A stretch of 9,872 nucleotides of DNA from Mageeibacillus sp. UBA6980 (GCA_002450095.1 DJYK01000005.1:1-9872), one strand, 5' to 3'. Counted from the stretch's first letter, positions 1 through 6,200 are shown. Numbers and translations are program-made. Notes: generated by a model not told the origin, from the letters alone.

Positions 1-327
1 GTTACCGTTTGAACGGAATTTCCACCGATCACGAAAAAATCGATACCTCCTTATATTGATGCTGTTGCTATGTCGAGGCCATAAAAGTATCGTATCTCTT
101 ATACACCGATAATATTTTATTACTGTATTTGTATCATGAAGTTTCTCTTGCAAATATTTGATACCGCATATTGCATCCGGTCCTAAGCGGTATTCTCTTC
201 CTTCCCTTTCAACAATTTGAACAATTCGTGTATCTGGATCATGATAAGGTACAAAACTATTATCTATATTTTCCTTCACGATCTTTTTGTACTTTTTCAG
301 CTTCTCTGATTCCAGCTTAAGACTCAC
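1..327 (-). CDS. Uncharacterised protein, GTG start, 3' end outside window (109 codons visible)
   Basis: The minus strand is open without a stop from a GTG at 327-325 to the window edge. A good Shine-Dalgarno AAGGAG (341-336) sits 8 nt before the GTG, and the start lies inside the end of the sigma-WYL gene (11-nt overlap), so translational coupling is likely. The product begins VSLKLESEKLKKYKKIVKEN, a Lys-rich helix. It continues with a mixed segment containing EGREYRLGPDAICGIKYL, then ILLWPRHSNSINIRRYRFF, rich in Arg and aromatics. The WPR...IN..R..R pattern reminds me of the uncharacterised DUF6994 family, but that is memory only and weak. No signal peptide or membrane segment is seen in the visible part. 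The DNA is AT-rich (106 G/C in the first 300 bases), with many AGG/AGA/CGA arginine codons, unlike the core genes at the right of the window. Function unknown. Its position suggests a partner or target of the sigma-WYL protein. Confidence 0.75.
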   Translation of the reverse strand, partial: MSLKLESEKLKKYKKIVKENIDNSFVPYHDPDTRIVQIVEREGREYRLGPDAICGIKYLQEKLHDTNTVIKYYRCIRDTILLWPRHSNSINIRRYRFFRDRWKFRSNGN

Positions 328-2113
328 AGTATATACTCCTTAAATTTGCCGTCTCTGCACTAATCCTGTTTCTTACTTCTTCATCCATAATCTCCACCCT
401 GCTGCCATACTGCATAGCCCAGTGGACAATCATAGACGGGGATGTGCGGACCTTCACGATGTCATAATGGATTTCATTTCCATCATCATCCGCACGTGTA
501 ACCTCATCCACCTTTTCATAATGATCACCAAACCAGTCATGAATGATGGTATAATCTGTATTCTTTATTTTGATCCTGATATCCTGAGGTTCATCATAAG
601 CCATGTTAAGATGCTCTGACATGTACTTTTCAGGATCCCAGGCTGCGCTTAAAATTGGAAGTCCTTCGAAATCAGTGAGCTTAACAGGAACAATCTTTCC
701 CTCTTCATCCCGAATGATTTCCACATCGGTCATAAGGTCGACACGGTAATGCCATACGCGGTTGTCACCTTTTTTAAGTCCGATACAATAATAATTGTCA
801 TGATAGACCACCAGATGATAAGGACTAAGTTCGTGCAGATATTCTTTCGTCGGTACCAGTTCGTGATCCGCATTATAACGATTGAACTTAAACCGTACCT
901 GGGCCAGATTGTTCACTGCATACTGTAGTGTCTTCAGACTTTCCGCAAGTTTTCCTCTGTCAGAAGTCTTGTTGCCTGTAAGCCTGCTGTGTACAGCACG
1001 GGGATTAAACTTAAGATTCTCTCCATCCCAATAGGGTGTGGTGTAATATTTCCCGGTGAGTTCCCATATCTTACCTATCAGTTTTTTCTTCTCATCCACA
1101 GAAAGCATATCCGAGAAACTGATAAGCTGGATAAGTCTGTCGGTTTCTTCATATTCAAATGGATGCACATAATGAAGTCCGTTCAAAACAGGAGCTGAGC
1201 CGGACTCCACTTTCTGAGAACTGCTCTTATCCGGTTTAATATTTTTATTCAGCTTGTCCTCTGTATATCCGTCGTATTTAATTATATATTCGCTGTCATT
1301 TTCATCAGTGTACTCGCCAGGGTTCAGTTCCAGCAAAATCTCTGCAACTATTCTGTTAAATGTATTATCCACCGGCACCGATGTATTGTTTTTATATCTG
1401 CCGATACGATAAAGGCGGAGCAGGTGTTTCAGCTCATTCTTTGATACCGTATGCTTTTCATCTGTAGTCTGCTTTAGTATTTCAAGTATCTGAAGGGCGC
1501 TTCTTTCATTGCTATATCCTCCAAGATCTGATATGCAGCTTTCGGAAAACAACTGTGCCAGTGCTTCTTTGTTAGCTTTTTCATCTTTAAGAAGCCCTGC
1601 TATCTCCGACATCCGACTAATATTTTCATCTCCGGATGTCTCTCTTTCAGCCTCATCACTATGATTCTCCCGCATAAGAGCATAAGACAGCACATTCTCC
1701 GGTATTCCCCCGTCTTCATCTATTGAAATACGCGAGATAATACTGCTTTCAGTCTCGGTCGATTTCTTCTTTTCAGGTCTCGGTCTCTCTGTAAGTCCCA
1801 ACGGATTCAGCCAAAGATCCAGTTCTTTAGATATCTCTCCATTAATATAATACGTCGCATATGTCAGAAGCTTCCCATTTTCAGGTTCATAGTTCTTTAT
1901 GGCTGATACAAACCCCTGCCATCCGGCCATATACAGATCTTCTTCCAGTTCCGTCCGAACGGAATCTGGCATATCAAATTTTCTTAACTTCTTCCAGCAA
2001 CATTCGTGGATATAACGCTCAAAATTATGACAGATTTTCTCCCAGGCGTCATTATTACCGATTTTGATCTCATTTATCAGAACAGCGATTTCCTGATCAG
2101 TCAAATAATTCAT
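317..2113 (-). CDS. Sigma-70 region 2 / WYL-domain fusion transcription factor
   Basis: Predicted cytoplasmic transcription regulator of 598 aa. Residues ~17-100 resemble sigma-70 region 2: EEDLYMAGWQGF, AIKNYEPENGKLLTYATYYI, then NGEISKEL, matching the family pattern DLiQeGnlGLl.Ai..Fdp..G..FstYAtwWIr..I. No sigma region 4 follows. After an acidic linker (~115-180), ILEILKQTTDEKHTVSKNEL (209-228) resembles the N-terminal HTH of WYL regulators. Residues ~315-356 match the helical segment that precedes WYL. Residues 430-467 form the WYL core (SPYHLVVYHDNYYCIGL, then HYRVDLM; the WYL tripeptide reads YYC). Residues ~510-592 resemble the WCX extension (IVHWAMQYGSRVEIMDEEVR). GGAGAGG lies 8 nt before the ATG; an ATG 5 nt upstream hits TGA after two codons. 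WYL domains sense nucleic-acid or nucleotide ligands in known cases; a ligand-gated sigma-like factor is my inference. The gene is AT-richer than the core genes. Confidence 0.82.
   Translation of the reverse strand: MNYLTDQEIAVLINEIKIGNNDAWEKICHNFERYIHECCWKKLRKFDMPDSVRTELEEDLYMAGWQGFVSAIKNYEPENGKLLTYATYYINGEISKELDLWLNPLGLTERPRPEKKKSTETESSIISRISIDEDGGIPENVLSYALMRENHSDEAERETSGDENISRMSEIAGLLKDEKANKEALAQLFSESCISDLGGYSNERSALQILEILKQTTDEKHTVSKNELKHLLRLYRIGRYKNNTSVPVDNTFNRIVAEILLELNPGEYTDENDSEYIIKYDGYTEDKLNKNIKPDKSSSQKVESGSAPVLNGLHYVHPFEYEETDRLIQLISFSDMLSVDEKKKLIGKIWELTGKYYTTPYWDGENLKFNPRAVHSRLTGNKTSDRGKLAESLKTLQYAVNNLAQVRFKFNRYNADHELVPTKEYLHELSPYHLVVYHDNYYCIGLKKGDNRVWHYRVDLMTDVEIIRDEEGKIVPVKLTDFEGLPILSAAWDPEKYMSEHLNMAYDEPQDIRIKIKNTDYTIIHDWFGDHYEKVDEVTRADDDGNEIHYDIVKVRTSPSMIVHWAMQYGSRVEIMDEEVRNRISAETANLRSIYCES
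336..341 (-). promoter_or_regulatory. Ribosome binding site AAGGAG for the GTG-start gene
   Basis: AAGGAG on the minus strand lies inside the last codons of the sigma-WYL gene, 8 nt before the GTG at 327. It is the main evidence that the short overlapping frame is a real gene and that GTG is its start, since there is no in-frame ATG in the visible part. Confidence 0.7.
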
Positions 2114-2181
2114 TTCATATTCCTCTCCGTATCCATATCCTCCAGACTGAACTCAACCCTCAATTTCTGCGACTTAACATC

Positions 2182-3276
2182 TCACTTGGAAAGCAAACAT
2201 ACCGTCTCCACATGCTCCGTGCCGCTGAACATGTCCACGGGGCACGCCTTCACGGCCTTGTACCCTTCCCCGGCAAACAGCTTAAGATCCCTCGCCAGAG
2301 TATCCGGGTTGCACGACACATATACGATGCGCGAGGGCGATATCTTGGCGCAGGCTTTGATGAATTCCGGCGTCGTGCCTTCTCGGGGCGGATCAAGGAC
2401 TACAACGTCAAACATGCCGGAGGCGGCATTCTCGTTCATATACTTCGTCGCATCAGCCTTTACTACCTTAACATTAGTCGCGTTGTTCTTCCTGATATTA
2501 TGACCGGCATCTGATACTGCCTTGGGGTTAAGTTCAACGCCTGTCACCGACCTGCAGTGATCCGACATACAGATTCCGATCGTGCCCGTCCCGCAGTACG
2601 CATCCAAAACGAGATCAGACTTACTTAACGAAGCATATTCGATCGCCTTGGAATAGAGCTTTTGAGCCTGCGCACGGTTGACCTGATAGAACGACTCGGC
2701 GCTTATCGAGAACTTCTTCCCGAGAAGCGTGTCGACAATAAACCCGGGGCCATAGACAGTCTCGGACTTGTCACCTAAGATCATGGAATCCGTGCGTCTG
2801 TTTATGTTTAAAACTATCGATGTAATCTCGGGGTGCTTCCCGATAAGCGTCTTAACAAAATTCTTTTTGCCGGGAAACATATAATCTCCCAGAACGAGCA
2901 CCACAAGCATCTGCCCCGTGCCGTCAGCCGTCCTCACAAGGATGCGTCGAAGAAGTCCCTGACCCGTCTTCTCGTTATACACGCTCATGTGGTACCGGTT
3001 CGCGATGGAAACTATATCGCGAATTACTTCTGCCGCCGACTCATTCTCAAGCTCATTGCCGCCGCCTTCGATGATGCGGTGTGTCCCGGGCTCATACGTT
3101 CCCGCTATGATCCTGCCCTTTTGAACACCGACTGCTGCGTGCACCTTATTTCTGTAGTGATACGGATCATCCGCTCCGATAATGGGCTCGATAGAAGAAA
3201 CGAGTCCCTCAAGAAGAGACTCGACTCTTTGTTGCTTCTTTGCAAGCTCCTTTTGGTAATTACCTGAGCTTGGCAT
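2182..3276 (-). CDS. 23S rRNA (uracil-C5)-methyltransferase, RlmCD/RumA family, short form without TRAM and cluster cysteines
   Basis: SAM-dependent m5U RNA methyltransferase of the TrmA/RlmCD/RlmD family, 364 aa against roughly 430-460 usual. Visible family motifs are YRNKV (41-45), QVNRAQ (199-204), the SAM-binding DAYCGTGTIG (225-234), GVELNP (246-251), DPPREG (295-300), the catalytic cysteine in VSCNPDTLARD (C322), and the general-base glutamate in GTEHVETV (E357). The N-terminus starts where the family's QHm.Y..QL..K helix lies, so the TRAM domain and the CxxxxxCGGC cluster region are missing. The first cysteine in the protein is C228. The ATG lies inside the end of folD (17-nt overlap) with no clear Shine-Dalgarno, and an in-frame TAG lies three codons upstream, so it is probably translated by coupling. 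The exact target uridine (747/1939 type or another) cannot be told. A tRNA target is less likely. Confidence 0.88.
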   Translation of the reverse strand: MPSSGNYQKELAKKQQRVESLLEGLVSSIEPIIGADDPYHYRNKVHAAVGVQKGRIIAGTYEPGTHRIIEGGGNELENESAAEVIRDIVSIANRYHMSVYNEKTGQGLLRRILVRTADGTGQMLVVLVLGDYMFPGKKNFVKTLIGKHPEITSIVLNINRRTDSMILGDKSETVYGPGFIVDTLLGKKFSISAESFYQVNRAQAQKLYSKAIEYASLSKSDLVLDAYCGTGTIGICMSDHCRSVTGVELNPKAVSDAGHNIRKNNATNVKVVKADATKYMNENAASGMFDVVVLDPPREGTTPEFIKACAKISPSRIVYVSCNPDTLARDLKLFAGEGYKAVKACPVDMFSGTEHVETVCLLSK

Positions 3277-4102
3277 TATTGACTACTGCGCGAAGCAGCA
3301 CGGAAGTCGTAACCGAACCTACTCCTCGAGGCACGGGAGTAATGGCATCGACAACTTCTGACACCGATGCGAAGTCGACGTCACCGCACAGCTTCCCTTC
3401 CTCATCGACATTCATGCCGACATCGATAACGGTCTGCCCTGCTCGAAAATACGTTGCATCGAGCATCTTCGCCTTACCGGCACATGCCACGACTATATCC
3501 GCCCACTGACACTCTGCCTTCAGGTCTTCTGTCTTGGTGTGGCACACCTTGACCGTCGCATTCTCTTTAAGAAGGAGCATCGACACAGGCTTACCGATAA
3601 CAAGCGACCTTCCGACGACAGTAACTCTTTTGCCTTTGATCTCGATGTTGTGGTGCTTAAGCATCTCTATAACGGCCTCGGCAGTACAAGGCGCGTGACC
3701 TTCGCCGGCGCCCGAGAAGATGTCCGCCATATTGGCCTTACCCATACCGTCTACGTCCTTGACGGCACTTATCGTATTAAGGATATTCTTGTCGGTAAGA
3801 CTCTTAGGCAGAGGACGAAACATGAGGATACCGTCGATCTGCGGGTCTTCATCGGCAGACGCGACAGCGGCATCGAGAACACCCTGTGTCACGTCTTCGG
3901 GAAGTTCGATTATCTTTACATTGCACTTCGCGTTCTCGAACCTTTTCTTAAGGCCTCTCTCGTAAGCAAGATCGTCTTCTCTTGCTCCTACTCTTATAAC
4001 CGCCAGTGTCGGTACGATACCCTTCTGCTTAAGACTTAAGATCTCGGGCTTAAGTGATTCGGTTATCTCATCTGCAACCGGCTTTCCCAGTAATTCCGTC
4101 AT
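3260..4102 (-). CDS. folD: Methylene-THF dehydrogenase (FolD family) with altered cyclohydrolase residues
   Basis: FolD interconverts 5,10-methylene-THF and 5,10-methenyl-THF (NAD(P)-dependent) and normally also hydrolyses methenyl-THF to 10-formyl-THF. At 280 aa it has the usual length. Seen motifs: VGAREDDLAYERG (38-50), GILMFRPLP (91-99), KDVDGM (115-120), GHAPCTAEAV (135-144), the nucleotide-binding GRSLVIGKPVS (164-174), VIDVGMN (225-231) and TPVPRGVGSVTTSVL (255-269). Compared from memory with E. coli FolD (IYVASKRK; VQLPLP; PGGVGPMT), the YxxxK lysine needed for cyclohydrolase activity is L51, and the partner Gln is F95. PRGVGSVTT replaces PGGVGPMT. The Asp of DVDG is kept (D118). The start overlaps the fchA stop as ATGA, so the two are translationally coupled. 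The dehydrogenase activity looks intact; the cyclohydrolase activity is doubtful and may come from FchA. Confidence 0.93.
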   Translation of the reverse strand: MTELLGKPVADEITESLKPEILSLKQKGIVPTLAVIRVGAREDDLAYERGLKKRFENAKCNVKIIELPEDVTQGVLDAAVASADEDPQIDGILMFRPLPKSLTDKNILNTISAVKDVDGMGKANMADIFSGAGEGHAPCTAEAVIEMLKHHNIEIKGKRVTVVGRSLVIGKPVSMLLLKENATVKVCHTKTEDLKAECQWADIVVACAGKAKMLDATYFRAGQTVIDVGMNVDEEGKLCGDVDFASVSEVVDAITPVPRGVGSVTTSVLLRAVVNNAKLR

Positions 4103-4713
4103 ACAAGAAGACCTCCCTTTACCTCATCGTATGCTTCATCGCAAAGCTTTACCGTTTCCGCAACGAGCGATATCGTCTCTTCGTTAAGCTTGGAAGCGAT
4201 TTCCCTGTTCTTCATGAGCTTCGTGTTGATATAGACGTTCACAGAAGCACCCTTAACACAGGCGGTGCAAGCCGCAGCCGCAACACCGACATCGCTTATG
4301 GCAAGCCTTGACCCCTTCGTCTTAAGTTCAGTTATAAGATCTGCGACCTTCCTCGATGTTCTGACTATCTCCATGGGAGCCACCGCAGCGTCGTAAAGAG
4401 CCTTCTCCAAGATCTCGTCTCTGCCGGGCTCTTCCTTCGGTATCGAATAAGCCTTAGACAGCGGCTCGAAAGCCTCGGCATCCTTGTTTATAAGTTCGAG
4501 CATCACCTCGTTTAACCTGACGGCCTCATCAATGATGCGCTCGATATCCTGCTGATATTCCGCATATTTCTTCTTGCCGGATGTTAAGTTTCCCACCATC
4601 GAACAAAGGGAAGCAGACAGAGCCCCCATAAGAGCGGATGCACCGCCACCGCCCGGTACCGGAGCCGATGAAGAGAGCTGTGTCGTAAACTCGTTAAGAC
4701 TTAAGTTTTTCAT
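4099..4713 (-). CDS. fchA: Methenyl-THF cyclohydrolase / formimidoyl-THF cyclodeaminase family protein
   Basis: Member of the FTCD C-terminal (cyclodeaminase/cyclohydrolase) family, 204 aa, a normal length for the free-standing bacterial form. Visible signatures are the N-terminal PVPGGGGASAL (18-28), the Asp of NKDAEAF (D78), a long helical middle, and SDVGVAAAACTACVKGA (140-156). These proteins convert methenyl-THF to 10-formyl-THF, or formimino-THF to methenyl-THF plus ammonia. No histidine-degradation genes are seen nearby, while folD follows with a 4-nt overlap, so the cyclohydrolase role in one-carbon folate metabolism is the better guess. It is the first gene of the fchA-folD-rlmCD operon. 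The ATG at 4713 has GAGG (4724-4721) 7 nt upstream and an extended -10 promoter just before that. Confidence 0.9.
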   Translation of the reverse strand: MKNLSLNEFTTQLSSSAPVPGGGGASALMGALSASLCSMVGNLTSGKKKYAEYQQDIERIIDEAVRLNEVMLELINKDAEAFEPLSKAYSIPKEEPGRDEILEKALYDAAVAPMEIVRTSRKVADLITELKTKGSRLAISDVGVAAAACTACVKGASVNVYINTKLMKNREIASKLNEETISLVAETVKLCDEAYDEVKGGLLV

Positions 4714-4744
4714 GTATTTTCCTCGTTATTATTATTGCTCCCCT

Positions 4745-4753
4745 ATTATAACA
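4745..4753 (-). promoter_or_regulatory. Extended -10 promoter of the fchA-folD-rlmCD operon
   Basis: Reading leftward, the sequence is TGTTATAAT: a perfect TATAAT at 4750-4745 preceded by the TG of an extended -10. There is no good -35; the sequence at that distance is the U-tract and flank of the upstream terminator. It lies about 32 nt before the fchA start codon, which suits a short leader. Confidence 0.7.
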
Positions 4754-4765
4754 TCTGAATCCCGC

Positions 4766-4794
4766 GAAAAAGGCTGCCGGTCACCCGACAGCCT
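4766..4794 (-). terminator. Rho-independent terminator after the second L,D-transpeptidase gene
   Basis: On the minus strand AGGCTGTCGG, loop GTGA, CCGGCAGCCT forms a 10-bp stem with one mismatch, followed by TTTT and then CGCGGG (CCTTTTTCGCG across the junction). It starts 29 nt after the stop of the gene at 4824 and separates that unit from the fchA operon, whose promoter follows at once. Confidence 0.85.
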
Positions 4795-4823
4795 CTATAA
4801 ATTATCTCTAACGATAAATTGGA

Positions 4824-6089
4824 TTATCTCCAGATATCCGAAGGATCAGAACCGTAGTCGCCGCTTATAAGAACGGGCTGGTTGATGCCGGGCTGATCGA
4901 AGGGGATCGTAGAACTCTCGTTGTAGATCCTGATCTGCGAATTGCCTGCGCAGTGCTCCCAGATCCATCTCGCGTCGTTAGCGTTAAGGATGATGTCTCC
5001 GTTTGTAGCGGCTGTTCCGAGCTGGTTATATGCTGATACTGACATCGTATCGTGGTTGCCCTGAACATAGTACCATGCTGTGTGGAACATCGTTGTTCCG
5101 TTAATGACTGAAATATACTGATTGTATCTTGTCTGTCCGTTAACTACCTGTGCACCCCATGACGCACCCTTGGAGATATTGAATGTTCCCTGAGGTGTCT
5201 CGGAACTCGGTGCACCTGTTGAACATCTCATAGCCATAACGGGGATGTTGTACTGTCCGCCGGGTGTATCCTGAGCATAAACGATGATCGTGTTTGTCTG
5301 AAGGTTAAGCGAGAGGAAGTAAGATGTCTGATTTCCGATCAGGCTGCTTACGTTCTGAACGAGTCTGTAGTTATCGTCGAAGTAGTACTTAAGACCGTCG
5401 ATGAACTTCCATCCCTTTACGGCCTTACCGTTGTTCTCGGGATCGAAGTAATATCTGTAGCCGTCGTACCTCTGCCAGCCCGTGAGCTTGATGCCCTGAT
5501 CGTTATAGAAGTAGACACCGTCGGATTCACGGGAGAGTCTTCCTGTGTTTGTAGGAGCGGTAGCGGCTGTTGAAGTTGTTGTTGAGGCAGGTGCATTCTG
5601 AACAGCAGCGGTTGTGCTCGCATCAGCATTAAGTGTTCCTACTGCGATATTATATGCCTGACAGATCTGAGCATACTCCTGCGAACCTACAAAGCCTGCG
5701 AGGATATTGACTCTTGCAGTTCCGCCTGCAAGGAAGTTCAACCAGTACTGAAGTCCTGCGGGGTCGCACTCACGACCGAGGATAACATTGTAAAGAGTCC
5801 TTACGTACTGCTCATTGCTTGTGTTAAAGCTTCTGTACTCCGCACTCTCGAAGAAACCGTAAGCGCATGTGGCACCTGTTGTCTCACCGCTTAAGATCCT
5901 CGTCTTCCAGTACTCGTAGCCTGCGGCCTCGGATCTTCTGCCGAGTACCATTGTGTACATTCTCTCAACGAACTGTCCGACGTACTCGTCACGCGTCAAA
6001 GCGCTGACCGGAGCAGCCTTCGGGATCATGCAAACAAAGCTTGCTATCACCAGGACAGTCGAGATAAACTTGACCAGCTTATTTTTCAT
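4824..6089 (-). CDS. Exported DUF4214 / cell-wall-binding / L,D-transpeptidase-fold protein, predicted catalytically inactive
   Basis: Secreted wall protein of 421 aa. Residues 1-30 form a signal peptide (MKNKLVK, hydrophobic core, likely cleavage after PVSA). Residues ~34-148 contain two DUF4214-like repeats (FVERMYTMVLGR...GYEYW; VRTLYNVILGRECDPAGLQYW...GSQEY). A Thr/Ala-rich linker follows (~152-182), then cell-wall-binding repeats (~190-240: GVYFYND, LTGWQRYDGYRYYFD, GWKFIDGLKYYFD). A YkuD-type domain spans ~255-391. The first conserved His is kept (FHTAW, H336), but the SHGC(I/V)R active site reads TNGDIIL (362-368), so both the catalytic Cys and its His are replaced (D365, N363). The frame is intact on both sides, so this is not simple decay. 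Its paralog directly upstream keeps the active site. AAAGGAG precedes the ATG. Possible roles are wall binding, regulation of the active partner, or a non-enzymatic structural role. Confidence 0.9.
   Translation of the reverse strand: MKNKLVKFISTVLVIASFVCMIPKAAPVSALTRDEYVGQFVERMYTMVLGRRSEAAGYEYWKTRILSGETTGATCAYGFFESAEYRSFNTSNEQYVRTLYNVILGRECDPAGLQYWLNFLAGGTARVNILAGFVGSQEYAQICQAYNIAVGTLNADASTTAAVQNAPASTTTSTAATAPTNTGRLSRESDGVYFYNDQGIKLTGWQRYDGYRYYFDPENNGKAVKGWKFIDGLKYYFDDNYRLVQNVSSLIGNQTSYFLSLNLQTNTIIVYAQDTPGGQYNIPVMAMRCSTGAPSSETPQGTFNISKGASWGAQVVNGQTRYNQYISVINGTTMFHTAWYYVQGNHDTMSVSAYNQLGTAATNGDIILNANDARWIWEHCAGNSQIRIYNESSTIPFDQPGINQPVLISGDYGSDPSDIWR
4986..5006 (-). other. Degenerate L,D-transpeptidase active site (TNGDIIL)
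   Basis: The codons ACA AAC GGA GAC ATC ATC CTT occupy the place of the SHGCIRL motif in the paralog at 6362-6382. Cys to Asp needs at least two base changes and His to Asn at least one, so a single sequencing error cannot explain the motif. Confidence 0.9.
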
Positions 6090-6107
6090 AATCTCTCTCC
6101 TTTAAAA

Positions 6108-6160
6108 TATTCCTAGAAGTATTCTTAAAGTATTCCTTACAAATAATTCTAACAATACTC
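6108..6160 (-). repeat. Short direct repeats (GAATA-type) in the leader of the second transpeptidase gene
   Basis: Reading leftward, GAATAC, GAATAC and GAATAT recur every 11-12 bases at about 6135, 6124 and 6112. Looser copies (GAATTA near 6149, GAGTAT near 6160) lie further upstream. They fall in the AT-rich stretch between the stop of the first paralog and the Shine-Dalgarno of the second. Spacing near one helical turn could suit a repeated protein site or DNA bending. Chance in AT-rich DNA is also possible. Confidence 0.4.
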
Positions 6161-6172
6161 TTCAGAGGGACT

Positions 6173-6200
6173 ATTTAAATTAGATTACAAATTGTTTCAA
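6173..6200 (-). promoter_or_regulatory. Possible promoter for the second transpeptidase gene
   Basis: On the minus strand TTGAAA (6200-6195) and TTAAAT (6178-6173) are 16 bases apart, a 5/6 and a 4/6 match to consensus. The pair begins just after the stop of the first paralog and would give a leader of about 80 nt containing the GAATA repeats. Because no terminator lies between the two paralogs, read-through is also possible. Confidence 0.35.

Noticed and set aside
2128..2163. Possible promoter before the sigma-WYL gene (TTGAGG or TTGAGT as -35)
   Set aside because: The -10 sites at the right distance (GGATAT, GATACG) match only 2-3 of 6 positions; a separate promoter may exist but cannot be supported.
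2006..2503. A 165-codon plus-strand frame spanning the sigma-WYL/rlmCD junction
   Set aside because: It lies antisense to two well-supported genes, has no Shine-Dalgarno that I can see and shows no recognisable motif.
3260..3300. Frameshift removing the N-terminus of the rRNA methyltransferase
   Set aside because: The DNA upstream encodes the complete folD C-terminus, and no CxxxxxCGGC-like sequence can be placed in another frame.
2833..4039. Several plus-strand frames of 140-170 codons opposite rlmCD and folD
   Set aside because: They mirror the codon structure of the minus-strand genes, are rich in Arg/His/Ser as antisense frames usually are, and match no family.
4986..5006. Sequencing error as the cause of the missing catalytic Cys in the second transpeptidase
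   Set aside because: Three residues differ by several separate substitutions, and the frame and flanking conserved residues are intact.
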